Shown one piece after another: positions 1 through 11,458 of a stretch of 64,000 nt of DNA; positions within the stretch are counted from its first letter, which is position 1; each line of letters starts with the position of its first letter. The notes beneath the pieces were generated by a model. That model saw only the letters and a list, made by a program, of their open reading frames with translations, made no database searches and was not told the origin of the DNA. Made by a program: the position numbers and the translations under genes. This stretch comes from Simmondsia chinensis (lineage: Eukaryota > Streptophyta > Magnoliopsida > Caryophyllales > Simmondsiaceae), in NCBI GenBank assembly GCA_018398585.1, contig JAGTTD010000008.1, positions 9,436,501 through 9,500,500 on the forward strand, in the 5' to 3' direction.

Positions 1-2436
1 CAAACTCATCATGGCCATTTCGAGTTTGTTGTTATGCCATTCGGTTTAACAAACGCCCCGGCCACCTTCCAAGCGGATATGAATGATATTTTCAAACCTT
101 ATTTGAGGAAGTCGGTGCTGGTATTCTTCGATGACATACTGATTTACAGTCCGACATATGAAGCTCACCTCACACACCTTCGACAAGTATTCATCTTAAT
201 GCGACAACACCGGTTTTTTGCAAAATTGTCAAAATGCTCTTTTGCTCAAGAGAAGCTTGAATATCTGGGTCATATAATCTCATCAGAGGGCGTAGCTACT
301 GATCCTAACAAGATCCGAGCAATGCAAGAATGGTCAACCCCGATCACCTTGAAGCAATTGCGAGGGTTCTTGGGATTGACCGGATATTATCGAAAATTCA
401 TTAAAGGTTAGGGTTCCATTGCCAAACCATTAACGGAGCTCTCGAAGAAGGATGCTTTTGGGTGGAACGAGAAGGCCCAAGCCGCTCTCGAAGCTCTCAA
501 AATCGCCATGTGTGCAGCACCGGTTTTGACCATGCCAAATTTCACCGAAGGCTTCGTTTTAGAGACTGATGCAAGTGGTACGGGTGTTGGGGCTGTCCTC
601 TCTCAAAGAGGAAGGCCCATTGCATACCTAAGTCAAGATCTAAGCCTCAAAAATCAGGCAATGTCGACCTATGAAAAGAAATACCTCGCAATTCTCTTAG
701 CCGTGGAGAAATGGAGGCACTATTTGGAAGGTCATAAATTCACCATACGGACGGATCACCAAAGCCTCAAATATCTCCTCGAACAGAAGATTGTGCCAAG
801 AATTCAAAAGAAAGGCTTGATGAAAATGTTAGGCCTTGATTACGACATCGAGTATAGAAGTGGCAAAGAAAACGCAGCTGCAGATGCACTGTCAAGGCGT
901 TTTGAGGACACTGTTTCAGGCACATGCTCAGCCATTTTGGTGGTACTTCCTTCTTGGGTCGAAGAGCTACACAAGTCCTATGAGGGGGATACATTTGCTC
1001 TGGAAAAGGTAGCTGCTACCACGCTCCAGACCGACACGAAAATGGCTGCAGAAAACAGAGAAGTGACAGTGCAAAATGGCTTACTGCGGGTTCGGGGTAA
1101 GCTATACATTGGTGCTGCTGCCGACTTGAGAAAACAGATCATCCAAGCCTCACACGACGCTGCTTCGGGAGGTCACAAGGGTGTGGAAGGCACCTATCAA
1201 CAAATTAAAGCTTATTTCACGTGGCCGAGCATGAAAAATGATGTAAGTGACTATGTGAAGTCTTGTGAAGTTTTCCAACAAACAAAATTGGGAGATCCAC
1301 GATACAAAGGACTTCTTCAACCTCTTCCCATTCCGAATGGTGCTTGGGCTCACATTAGTATGGATTTTATTGAGGAGCTACCGAAATCCGAAGGCAAGGA
1401 GGTCATATGGGTCGTGGTGGATCGCTTCACCAAATATAGTCATTTTCTTGCTCTTACTCGACCCGTTACTGCGGAGAAATTGGCAAAGCTCTTCCTCGAC
1501 AACATCTACAAGTTACATGGATTGCCCCAATCCGTCGTGTCGGACCGGGATAAAATATTCACAAGCAACTTTTGGAGGGAATTGTTCAAGCTCATGGGAA
1601 CCACGTTGGCTCTTAGCTCTTCCTACCATCCCCAAACGGATGTACAAACCGAAAGAGTCAATCAATGTTTGGAGCAATATCTCCGAAGCATGGTCTTCTC
1701 GAAGCCCAAGGAGTGGAACCGTTGGCTTTCCTTAGCCGAATTTTGGTTCAACACACACTTCCACACAACCATTGGCACTACACACTTTCGAGGATTGTAT
1801 GGATATTCCCCACCTTCTCCTATGCTGATCCAACAACCCAAGCTAACCGGTTCAGCAGCTACGCAGCTTGTACAGCAGAGGAGACAAATTTTGCAAGCAC
1901 TCAAAGACAATCTCCAACAAGCTCCGTCCCGAATGAAGTATTGTGCGGATAAGAAGAGGGTAGAAAAGAACTTTGACGTTGGGGACATGGTCTACCTCAA
2001 ATTACAGCCTTATAGACAATCAACTGTGGCTGTTCGACGCAACGTCAAGTTCTGTGCTCATTACTTCGGTCCTTACAAAATTCTGGAGAAAATTGGCAAT
2101 GTGGCGTATAAACTCGACTTACCCTCACATTCTTACGTTCACCCTATGTTTCATGTGTCTCTCCTCAAAAAAAAGGTTAAGAGAAATGCCGATACAATGC
2201 AAAAGTCGCCTATAGCTGAAGCAAATGGCGTCTTACTGCAGCAACCGAAATCTGTCAAAGCCGAAAGAAAGTTGCAGCTGAACAACATGAAAATCCACCA
2301 AGTCCAAGTCACTTGGAGCAACTTAAACGAGCACTTTACAACATGGGAGGACTACAACTTCTTGAAGAGTCTATTCCCTAGCTTTATTTCTCGAGGACAA
2401 GAAGATTCTCAAGAGGGAGGGAATGTTACAAACTAA
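1..2436 (+). pseudogene. pol: E1 pol fragment: RT, RNase H, integrase, chromodomain
   Basis: One frame from base 1 to the stop at 2434-2436, broken once by TAG at 409-411, where relatives have Tyr. [15 protein letters not shown] then the catalytic box FFDDILIYS near 147-170. RNase H: LETDASGTGVGAVLSQ near 560-605, ending ADALSRR. Integrase: an N-terminal His-His-Cys-Cys site whose last Cys is Phe (CEVF near 1263), then the core with MDFIEELP, SDRDKIF and TERVN carrying the three acidic residues. The last ~55 codons (KIHQVQVTW, then TTWEDYNFLKSLFPSF) are a chromodomain, which in this group targets integration to marked chromatin. Only one stop, so this is the best preserved gypsy frame here. 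Enzymatic competence is doubtful because of the zinc-site change and the missing 5' end. Confidence 0.92.
2411..2423 (+). promoter_or_regulatory. E1 polypurine tract
   Basis: AAGAGGGAGGGAA lies directly before the LTR start TGTTACAAAC. It is the plus-strand primer for reverse transcription. It overlaps the last codons of pol, whose stop is inside the LTR. Confidence 0.8.
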
Positions 2437-2856
2437 TAAAAATTTACTTGTAATTCATTTAATTTTTAGTATTACTTACAAGTTTTAGTCCTTATATTGT
2501 AATAGGCATATTAATGCAATAAGTAGATCAAATCAGGCGCCAAATCTGCAGATTCCCACACGCTTTGGAGCTGAGCAGAATCGGTTACAGCTGGGCGGGA
2601 AATGCAGTTGCAAATCTGAGCTTTTGGCGGTAAAAAAACATCAGATTAGCTGGGCATGATTCCATGGATTAAGATTGTATAAATTCAGTGCTTATGAATG
2701 TAATTGATCATCCAATGAAATTAATACAATTCCTTTATGGAAAAATTCTGATTTTCTCATCCCTTTCTCTATACTTCTCATCCCCTTCAATTCTTTTCTC
2801 ATCTCAAATTCTCTTCTACAAGGTTAGGTTTCCAAATTAATTTTGGGAACTTAACA
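2424..2856 (+). repeat. E1 3' LTR
   Basis: 433 bp from TGTTAC to CTTAACA, after the polypurine tract. It has a TATA-like TGTATAAAT near 2678. The end is set by the switch at 2857 to sequence that matches the tail of the E2 3' LTR (ATCTTGTTTCTCTCTCTC). The last 34 bases form the terminal hairpin listed separately. Confidence 0.85.
2823..2855 (+). other. E1 LTR-terminal hairpin
   Basis: GTTAGGTTTCCAAA (2823-2836) pairs with TTTGGGAACTTAAC (2842-2855) over 14 positions, two of them G-U wobbles, with a 5-base loop. It ends one base before the LTR terminus. Its sequence is unlike the hairpins of E3, E5 and E8, but position and closing GTT/AAC are the same. Confidence 0.7.
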
Positions 2857-2985
2857 ATCTTGTTTCTCTCTCTCATCTAATTCTCTCTCTAATTTCTCAT
2901 ATATTTCCCTTCTCTTCTCATCTAAACTCTCTTCTATCGTATACTTTCACTAGGTTAAGTTTAAGTTTGATCTTGAAGCATAACA
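2857..2985 (+). repeat. E2 5' LTR remnant (3' end only)
   Basis: 129 bp matching the end of the E2 3' LTR (12507-12636): CTTGTTTCTCTCTCTCATC and ACTAGGTTAAGTTTAAG are shared. The left two thirds are absent because E1 interrupts here; they should lie beyond the left edge of the window. Ends TAACA, then AA and the primer site. Confidence 0.85.
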
Positions 2986-2987
2986 AA

Positions 2988-3000
2988 TGGTATCAGAGCC
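2988..3000 (+). promoter_or_regulatory. E2 primer-binding site (initiator Met tRNA)
   Basis: TGGTATCAGAGCC, two bases after the LTR end. It is complementary to the 3' end of plant initiator-Met tRNA and primes minus-strand synthesis. The same site serves E3 and E5. Confidence 0.9.
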
Positions 3001-3048
3001 CAGTTGCTGCCGGCTGAGCAAATTTTTGGTTGATTGGAGCTGGTCAAG

Positions 3049-4320
3049 CGCAAGGAGAGAGAACCAATCACTGGTGGTGTTACAACTCGAATAGGAAATG
3101 TAAATGTTGCTATGAATCCAACTTATGCTTCGGTTGCTGGTGCCAATGCTATAGCAGGAGCTGAGTTCATTACAGCTAATTAATTGAGCAATCGAATAGA
3201 TGAAATGTTCACTCGAATGCAGCAATTGCAGCTAGAGTAGGATCAAAAGAATGTTGATCGATTGATTCAGCAATCATAGCATTTTGAGGAGAAGTTTGTG
3301 GAACTACGAAATCTGATCAATAGACATAATGAGTCTTCCGGTGTTGGAATTTTGTTAGATGCGAGCCAATTGGTTCGACCTCCAAAGGTGGTGCAACTTC
3401 AGGCAGCGAGTGTCGTAACTAGACAACAAGATCGTGTGCAAGCTTAGGTAGCTAGTGTGGCAGATGGATAACAGGATCAACCTCCTGATCTAATACAATC
3501 TCGAGTTGTAAGTGTGACTCTTGGACAATCTGCTCGTCCACCAGATCAGATGCAACATCTGAATTCTGGAACAAACGATGCTTTAACCAGTATTAGAAGT
3601 GGTGGGTTTAGGCAACCAATGATTCAAATAGAACCCTTCGATGGTAAACAGCCTCAGCCATGGATAAGGAGATGTGATCGACACTTTCATTTTTATCACA
3701 TTAATGAAGTTGAGAAGGTTGAACTAGCTGCTGTTTACCTCCAAGGCGATCACGAGGTGTGGTTTTGCAGCCTTTTGAAAAATAATCCTGCATTGTCTTG
3801 GGCTAAATTTGTGGAAGCACTCTGTGAGCGTTATGGAGATGAGGACTCCAGTGACATAGTGGATAACTTCAACAAGATAGCGCAAGTTACCTCTGTGAGA
3901 GAGTATATGACAAGATTCGAGAACCTAAGGGCTAGTGTGATCTCTACTTATCCTCAGGTCACTGAATCATATTATGTTTCTAGCTTCAGTAGTGGCTTAA
4001 AGCCAAAGATTAAGAACCTTGTCAAGGAAATTAGTCCAAGAACTTTATCAAAAGCCTATGTTAAGGCTAAATTGTTTGAAGCTACGATTCTTGCATCCCA
4101 TGAGGGGCCAAGGAACAAAGGCAATAGTTTACATTAGCAACAGAAGGGATCGGTGAGGTCAAGGTCTGTTCGTTCTAATGAGAAGAAGGCCCAAAAATTG
4201 TGTTTCAAATGTAATCAGCCTCATTACTTTGGACACAAATGCAATCCTAAGTTCCTTATGTCAGCAAGAAGAGCTGTTGTAGATGATGAATCTGGAGATG
4301 AAGAAATGGAGCTGAAATGG
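3049..4320 (+). pseudogene. gag: E2 gag (capsid and nucleocapsid), broken
   Basis: Frame from about 3049 with TAA at 3181, TAG at 3238, 3277 and 3445, TAA at 3469 and TAG at 4135. The retrotransposon gag core is clear: FDGKQPQPWIRRCDRHFHFY (3640s), GDHEVWFCSLL, FNKIAQVTSVREYMTRFENL and SGLKPKIKNLVKEISP. A zinc knuckle CFKCNQPHYFGHKC (4200-4245) has the CX2C-X7-HXC spacing common in chromoviruses. Gag forms the particle that packages RNA. Four of the four TAG stops fit former CAG glutamine codons. A frameshift near 4310 separates it from protease. No functional product is possible. Confidence 0.9.
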
Positions 4321-7300
4321 ATAGTTTTGAACAAGATTCGCCTAATGAGTCTCTAGATGAAGAAGTGGAGATTCCAATGAAGGCATTGACTAGAAATGGA
4401 GCTCATAACACCATAAGAATCAAAGGGTAAGTAGGCAAGAAAGCCATTGTGATCTTGATCGACAGTGGTAGTACTCACAGCTTCATTGATCCAAAGGTGG
4501 TTAGGAAGGTTGGACATGAAATGATCAAGACTCATCCTTTAGCAATAACTGTGGCAAATGGGAATTCCATCCTTGCTCAGACTAAATGTTAAGGGTTCAA
4601 TTGGTCTATGCAGAATCACAAGTTTGTTTATGATTTCAGGATCTTGCCATTAGGAGGTTTTGACATGATTCTTAGTGTGGATTAGATCTTTCAGTCCTGT
4701 TGTCTTTGATTTTGCCCAACTGAATGTGTCCTTTGAGAGGCAAGGATCTACTGTGAAATTGCCGGGCATGGCTGATCAGGCTCAACTTCAGCTGTTAAGT
4801 GGCAAGAATTTGAGTGGAGGAATCAGGAAAAAGGCTTATCAGGGGGTTGGACAGTTGTTTGCAATCTCACATACTGAGTTGGGAGAGCAATCTCATCCTG
4901 AAGTGCAAGCTTTGATTGAGAAGTTCAAAGATCTGTTTGAGCAACCAGATTCATTGCCCCCAAAGAGAAACTTGGATCATGTGATCCCTCTTAAACCAAA
5001 TTCAGAACCTGTGAAGCTTAGGCCTTACAAATGTCCACATTCTCAGAAAACTGAGATAGAAAGGCAAGTTAAAGAATTACTCAAGACTTGTTTCATTCGA
5101 CAAAGCCATAGTCCTTTTTCTTCTCCTATTTTCTTGGTTAAGAAGAAGGATGGCACGACTAGGATGTGCATTGACTACAGGTAGCTTAACTCGCTTACAG
5201 TCAAGGACAAATCTTCTATACCAGTTATTGATGATATTTTAGATGAGCTTCATGGTGCACCTTTCTTCTCCAAGATGGACTTGAGGCAGGGCTATCATCA
5301 GATCAGGGTGAAGGAGCAAGACATTTATAAGACTGGCTTCAAAACTCATCATGGGCACTATGAGTTAATTGTTATGCCTTTTGGAATAACTAATGCTCCA
5401 GCTACTTTTTAAGTATTGATGAATGATGTCTTCAAAGAGTTCTTATGGAGATTTCTATTGGTGTTCTTTGATGACATCTTGATTTACAGCCCAACCTTGG
5501 AGGAACATTTGGGACACTTGAGAGAAGTGTTCTTGGTGATGCACAGTCACAAGCTTTATTCCAAATTGGCTAAGTGCTCTTTTGCTCAATCACAAATAGA
5601 ATACTTAGGACATGTGATTTATCATGGAGGTGTTTCTATAGACCCTTCTAAAGTTCAAGCTATGAAAGAGTGGCTAACTCCAGTTACACTCAAACAGTTA
5701 AGAGGTTTTTTTAGAATTGACAGGTTACTACTGGTAGTTCATGGCTGGTTATGGAGCAATTGCTGAGCCACTAACTGATCTCCTGAAGAAAGATGCCTTC
5801 AAATGGTTAGATAAGGCTCAAGATGCTTTTGAAGCCTTGAAGATAGCTATTTATGCAGCTCCAGTCTTGGCAATGCCTGGCTTTAAGGAGGAATTTGTGT
5901 TGGAAACAGATGCTTGTGGAAGTGGTATTAGGGCTACGCTATCTCAGAAAGGAAGACCTATAGCCTACCTTAGCCAAGCTGTAAGTCTTAAGAATAAGTA
6001 GTTGTCCACATATGAAAAGGAATATCTTGCAATTCTTCTAGCAGTTGATAAGTGGAGACACTATTTGGAAGGCCATCAATTTATCATTAGGACAGATCAT
6101 AAAAGTTTGAAGTATTTTTTAGAACAAAAGATTGTTACCAGGATTCAGAAGAAAGATTTGATGAAGATGCTTGGTCTTGATTACGCGATTGAGTACAAGA
6201 AGGGGAAAGAGAACTAAGCAGCAGATGCTTTATCTCGAAGAATGGAAGAAGCTGAATATAGTTCTTATGAAGCTGTATCTCTAGTGCTTCTAGCATGGAT
6301 GGAAGAAGTGTACAAGTCATATAAGAATGACAATTTTGCACAAGAATGTGTTACCGCCTTCATCATTAACAGATCCAACACCCTTGCTCCTGATGCTGAA
6401 TTGTCTGTTAGCAAGGGAATTATCAGATTGAATGGTAAGTTGTACATTGGTTCTTCTTCAGATTTGAGACAATAGGTCATTAGTGCATCTCCTGACTCTG
6501 CTTGGGGAGGCCATTCTGGCATAGAAGGAACTTACCAAAGGCTTAAAGGGTACTTCAGCTAGTCAGGTATGAAGAAAGATGTGAAAGAATTTGTTCAAAC
6601 CTGTGAGGTTTGCCAACAAACTAAGAGTGGTGACAGTAGGTACCAAGGTCTTCTCCAGCCCTTATCTATTCCGGACGGTGCTTGGTAGCATATAAGCATG
6701 GACTTTATTGAAGGCTTACCGAAGTCAATGGGTAAAGAGGTTATTTGGGTGGTTGTGGATCGCTTTACCAGGTTCAGCCACTTTATTACCTTGGCTCGAC
6801 CAATTACAGCTGAAAAACTAGCAAGAGTGTTCCATGATAGTACCTATAAACTTCATGGATTACCCCAATCCATTATTTCTAATCGAAACAAGCCTTTCAC
6901 AAGTAACTTCTAGAAAGAATTGTTCAATCCGATGGGTACCACATTGGCCTTAAGCTCATCCTACCATCCTCAGACTAATGGACAAACTGAGTGTGTAAAC
7001 CAGTGTATTGAGCAGTATTTAAGGAGCATGGTTTTCAACCATCCAGGGGTATGGGTTAGATGGTTATCTTTATCAAAGTATTGGCATAATACTCACTTCC
7101 ATTCTTCAATTGGTACTACTCCCTTCAAGGCCTTATATGGATATGATCCACCCACGCCCTTAGTTCTGCAAAAGGTTACTTCCCCAATTTCAGAAGTATA
7201 TGATTTAGTACTTCAGAAAAGGTAGCTGGTGCAGCTTCTTAAGGAAAATCTCCAACAAGCACAAGCAAGGATAAAGCACTATGCTGATAAGAAGCATGTG

Positions 7301-7333
7301 GACAAGTCATTTGAAGTAGGGGATATGGTATAT
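4321..7333 (+). pseudogene. pol: E2 pol: protease, RT, RNase H, integrase (left part), broken
   Basis: Protease IDSGSTHSFIDPKVV (about 4458-4500) is in frame 3; a shift near 4690 moves to frame 1, another at a T-run near 5712 to frame 2. RT shows [22 protein letters not shown] and [10 protein letters not shown]; RNase [17 protein letters not shown]; integrase MDFIEGLPKS, SNRNKPFTSNF and TECVNQ. Premature stops include TAG at 4683, 5182, 5999, 6473, 6560, 6686, 6911 and 7223, and TAA at 4428, 5410 and 6215. By comparison with E1 and E5 most TAGs replace CAG or TGG. The frame is cut by E3 at 7334 and resumes at 11796. Confidence 0.92.
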
Positions 7334-7671
7334 TGTTAAGATTGAGATTGGATCTTGATCTTAACCTAATAAAAAGAGAGTAAGGGATGCGAAAGAAGTG
7401 AAAGGAGATGAGAAAGTAGAGAGAGAATAAGATGAGAAGAGAAGTTTATCTCATAGCGATTAGTAATTTTCATTGAATGCCTCATTACAAGCTAATCAAC
7501 CACTATTTAAAGAGAAATAATAAGAACAACTAACATGGGACCATACAAACATAATTCCCACCAAAACACCTCAAGCCATCCTAACCACCTGGCAACTTAG
7601 GCGCCAAAACCAATTCAAACAAATAAGCTACCCGCCTTTGAATTACAACCCGGATTCTCGCATTCATAACA
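7334..7671 (-). repeat. E3 3' LTR
   Basis: 338 bp, TGTTAAGATT to TTCATAACA on the + strand. About 96% identical by eye to 11459-11795. In the sense direction it has a TATA-like TTTAAATAG and a pyrimidine-rich TCTCTCTAC stretch like that of the E2 LTR. Confidence 0.92.
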
Positions 7672-7684
7672 TTCTCTTCCCCTT
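7672..7684 (-). promoter_or_regulatory. E3 polypurine tract
   Basis: TTCTCTTCCCCTT on +, that is AAGGGGAAGAGAA in the element sense, directly before the 3' LTR. It fixes the minus orientation. Confidence 0.85.
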
Positions 7685-7887
7685 GAAAACATTCTTGTCC
7701 TCAAGAATAGAAGAGAGTTGTAACCACGTAGATCACTTAGCTTATGAAAAGATAGCTGAACTTCTTGCTTATGAAGTATTGAACTTCTTGCTGAAATCTT
7801 GCAACTGAGCAACCATCTGAAGCACTCTATCTGCACTTGAAACTCACTTGCTATGCAATAGGAGATACTTTGCGTGTGCCGACTGCC

Positions 7888-10509
7888 TCACAATCTCAAA
7901 GAACAGCGAGAACATGTATGTAACCCATGCAAATCAAGATCTGAATGACACTGCAACTGGACCTGCTGAAGTCTGTTGCAACTAAAAAGAGCCCATGCTG
8001 AACTAACTCCAAAATGCAGCAGATACATGGGCATGCCTCTTGTTGTTACAAAATATTTGTGCTTGAATATATAATCCTCTTTAGGGGGTCTGGATTGATC
8101 AAACCAGACATCAACAACACCTCTAAGACTCTTCCTGATGCAGTTAGCAGCAACACTGTAATTTTGCTTGTTGATTGCTGCATAATCGAATTTAATCGTC
8201 ATTAAAACCATAAGACTGCACATGGAGTCCCTTATCAACTTAGGAGGCCTTCCCAACCCATGCCAAAAGAGCCAAGGATCAAAATCAGCTTGGAAAAATG
8301 CCCAATTACAGCCCAAACGACCCCATATATTGACCTTAGTAACAACACATGTTGAAATTACATAAGAATGCAGCTGTAACTCCTTCATCTTGGATTTTAT
8401 CCAAAATTTGTATTGCTTAAACATCCATTTACAATACCTTCTCAGACCAAACTCAGCCAATTCTTGATTGCTTCTCAATTTCACACGCTGATTTGATGCA
8501 GAACTCAGAAATTCTACAATGCCAACCCGATGCAAATCATATTGACAGATTTCAGCTTGTTTCTTGATCAAATGGAGGCTTATTGATGTGAACAAGTTAT
8601 TAAACCTTCCAAAGGACATTATAGCACCAATCAAACTCTATCTGAACAGCTCAATCACTACTGACAGGGAAGAAATTGTAATTCTCCCAGCCATAACAGC
8701 AACTAACTTGAACTCTTGTTGTCTCACCTTGAACAACTGAGCTCTTGTGACATTGGCTTGAAGTTCTGGACTCTTGCATTTGACGTAACAAATGTCCTCC
8801 CAATTGCAAGGTGTCATCATAAGGCCCTTCGAGTTCTTGGTGAATGTAAGCAGGCTCCAAGAATGCTTGTCTCCAAAGAGTTTTAACGACTTAGCAGCAA
8901 GTTTTAACGACTTAGCAGCAATAACAAAACCAAACTCAAGCTTCATCTCGCGTTCTTGTCCTGAGTAAGGTCTTCCAAAGATTCTTACAGCAACATACCA
9001 AAAATACTGTTCATTGGATGCATTCAATTTAATCACTGGCGTGCTCCTGCTCACATATGGCCAGCACCTGTGCAGATCAAGTTGAGAATCAACATCTGAT
9101 TTAACATTTGTCGAGGTACAACCAGACTTCCCCAAGGCATCAGGGGGTCCTACAACTTCAATCATAACCCAAAGATCTTCGACTCTGCTTGATCTTGGCT
9201 GAGCAGACTTAATCTTCAGCTTATCACCCAGCCTATGAACTTCAAACATGTCCATAACTCTTTCATAAATCAGACTTAGTATCTGCTGAACTTGGAAGCA
9301 AAACTTGGCAGCTGGATTTACCCTTTTCTCCCACCCAGCCTCAAGTTTCAACTTGTTATAAACATGTTCTACCTTCCCTGGATCAGGAGGAGGCTTATCA
9401 CACGAGCTTGCACTTGGGTAAGTCACAACTCTACCCAAATGAAGAAAGAGATCATTCTGAACTTGCCGATCGGCATGCCGATAGTACATTTCAGCCACTA
9501 TACATTCGTAATCTCTCACCCAACACAAGGAACCTTGATTAACATCAAAGATGATGTTGTTCTGGTCCCAAGTTAACACTCCAGCATGACCACAAGTGAA
9601 CTTAAGTATACTCTGATAAGAATTTGGATGCACTGCAGTAGCAACAATGGATTCCCCAGCAAAATGACATTGCTCAGCAGTGAAATCACTTCGGTTTAGC
9701 CTTCCAGCTTGCCATGGAGTATCACTTAACTGATTTAGAGACGTATTTAGTGACATTTCAGTAGTAAACCCAAGTTTTTCAGTTGGAATCACAGATTCTA
9801 CAGCAACCAACCCTTATACACCAGCATACATATCTAAATTTTGTATACCAGCATATACATCAGTAAGAGCAGCACCTGGAGTTAGCTCTTGTTGATCATT
9901 AAACCTCATAGGCTGCAACACAACCTTATGCTTCAATTTCTTTTTTGTAATCTTCTTTGTTTCCCAAAAATCGTTCAATGCGTCATTGAGTTGGCTTCTC
10001 TTAGCTTTACTCCTTGCTTTCTTTAACATTCCCTTGACATGGAAATCATATTCCCATTCCGGAAGCATGTCATGTTGCAGCTCTTCCTCTTCAAAATACT
10101 CTAACTCTTGGTCCAATTCTTCATCAACCACATTAAGTGGCTCCACAATGTGTACTTCAGCTATTGCGATTTTATCAGCCTCACAATACACCTGATGTTT
10201 CGATTCTTCAAAAGGCCTTACGGGTTGAACAGCAGGAGAGTTTGGCCTTCTAAATTGTTCTCGAATCTCAGATAATTTCACTTCAAGTTGCTCCCTACAC
10301 TAATCCCAACACTTGTTAATCCTATCCACCAATTCGTGTGATTGAAAAATGACCTGATCAGATCTCTCTATTACAATCGGCTGAGCTTGCTTTTCAATCT
10401 TCACGTTGTTTTGCTGGTTCATTTTTTGTATCCATTCAGCATTAGATTTCTTGAGTTGATCAAACATCATCTTCAACCAATCCGGAATTGTTGCATCACT
10501 ACCATCCAT
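7888..10509 (-). pseudogene. E3 long ORF of unknown function, broken by three stops
   Basis: One minus-strand frame runs from ATG at 10509 to 7888 (about 870 codons), broken only by TAG at 10300-10302, TAA at 9814-9816 and TAG at 8638-8640, with no frameshift. The N-terminus (MDGSDATIPDWLKMMFDQ) is followed by a Gln/Glu-rich segment, a very acidic stretch (ELDQELEYFEEEEL, about 10100), then a Lys/Arg-rich stretch (KKARSKAKRSQ, ITKKKLKHK). The middle has DLWVMIEVVGPPDALG and a tandem duplication of eight residues (LAAKSLKLAAKSLKL, 24 bp, near 8890-8935). The C-terminal third is richer in hydrophobic and Cys residues. I recognise no family: not Gag, protease, RT or integrase. The single unbroken frame over 2.6 kb argues that it was under coding selection until recently. 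Confidence 0.75.
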
Positions 10510-11443
10510 AATCGCTCTTAAACTTCACACTCAGATTCCAACCCTACTGACGAACTTCGAACAGAGGAAATTCGAGCAAACCCTAACCGCAATGTTAGTT
10601 GAGTAATTCGACTTACACTTCTAACTTAAGCTCGACTCAAGCTCGCAATCAAGTCCTCAACACAATACCTAAAGCGAACTTCACGAACGAAATCAGATTT
10701 CAATAATTTTTGTTTCTCCTTTCCACTGTTAGATTTTCGCCTATGTTGTCAGAGTTTTGCCTAAGCAAACCCCGACTGGATAACATTTAATTCTCAAAAA
10801 ATCACCGCAGATTCTGATGAATTCTCACCACTATGCTTAGCAACACAATTTCGACACAATCCAACAACAACACGAATTCTCAATGAATTGCAACTTGAAA
10901 TTCAGTAAACCATTGCCTCAATCTTCAACCTGAATTGCAAAATTTGTAGTCACCGCAGTTTAGATGATTTCTGCTATTTTGGTGATGATCAAGTATAATG
11001 TGGATCATATAGCTCAATTTCAACTTCTTCCTCAACCGATCAGATGGATGATCGATCAAGTTAGCTCAGCATCAAACTTCAACATCTGCTACTGACTTCA
11101 TTACTCAACTTCTGCAGCAAATTGCTTGATCGATTCTTTGGAGTTTCAATCTAAATCAGCTTGATGTTGAATATACTCAACAATACTGATCAATTGAACT
11201 TCCTTCAATGTAATATGATCGCTTTAATTCCCAACCGAAAGCAACTTCCCAGGCCTTGCTGAAAACTAGTGCAGAAACCGCCACCACTTCAAAAATTCAG
11301 ATTTTAGTTTGGATCACCAAATCTGAATTAAATCAATGCCAAACCTTCTTTTGTTGATTAATTGCAACACAATTAATCAGATTTTATAATTTATTTATTT
11401 TTTTTTTATTTTGGATATGAGCTTGATTCGGAAGCCAAATCAA
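10510..11443 (-). other. E3 leader between primer site and ORF
   Basis: About 0.93 kb between primer-binding site and the ATG at 10509, without a long open frame. It is rich in GAT, AAGTTG and CAGAA-type short words. E8 has a leader of similar style. It may hold the packaging signal (inference). Confidence 0.55.
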
Positions 11444-11456
11444 GGCTCTGATACCA
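11444..11456 (-). promoter_or_regulatory. E3 primer-binding site (initiator Met tRNA)
   Basis: GGCTCTGATACCA on +, that is TGGTATCAGAGCC in the element sense, two bases inside the right LTR. Identical to the E2 and E5 sites. Confidence 0.92.
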
Positions 11457-11458
11457 AT

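Larger units (their letters stand above)
1..2856 (+). mobile_element. E1: Ty3/gypsy chromovirus, 3' part
   Basis: The window opens inside the reverse transcriptase of a Ty3/gypsy LTR retrotransposon and runs to the end of its 3' LTR. Order is RT, RNase H, integrase, chromodomain, polypurine tract, LTR, the gypsy order. The chromodomain puts it among chromoviruses. Its LTR end at 2856 is followed directly by the tail of the E2 5' LTR, so E1 most likely inserted into that LTR; the matching point in the E2 3' LTR reads AAAATATCTTG. A duplication of ATCTT is expected on the missing left side. The 5' half lies outside the window. Confidence 0.93.

Noticed and set aside
2988..3000. TGGTATCAGAGCC motifs as tRNA gene fragments
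   Set aside because: They lie 2-3 bases inside LTR ends and are complementary to tRNA-Met, so they are primer-binding sites. No cloverleaf surrounds them.
9986..10195. Ser-rich plus-strand frame
   Set aside because: Antisense shadow of the acidic and basic stretches of the E3 minus-strand ORF.
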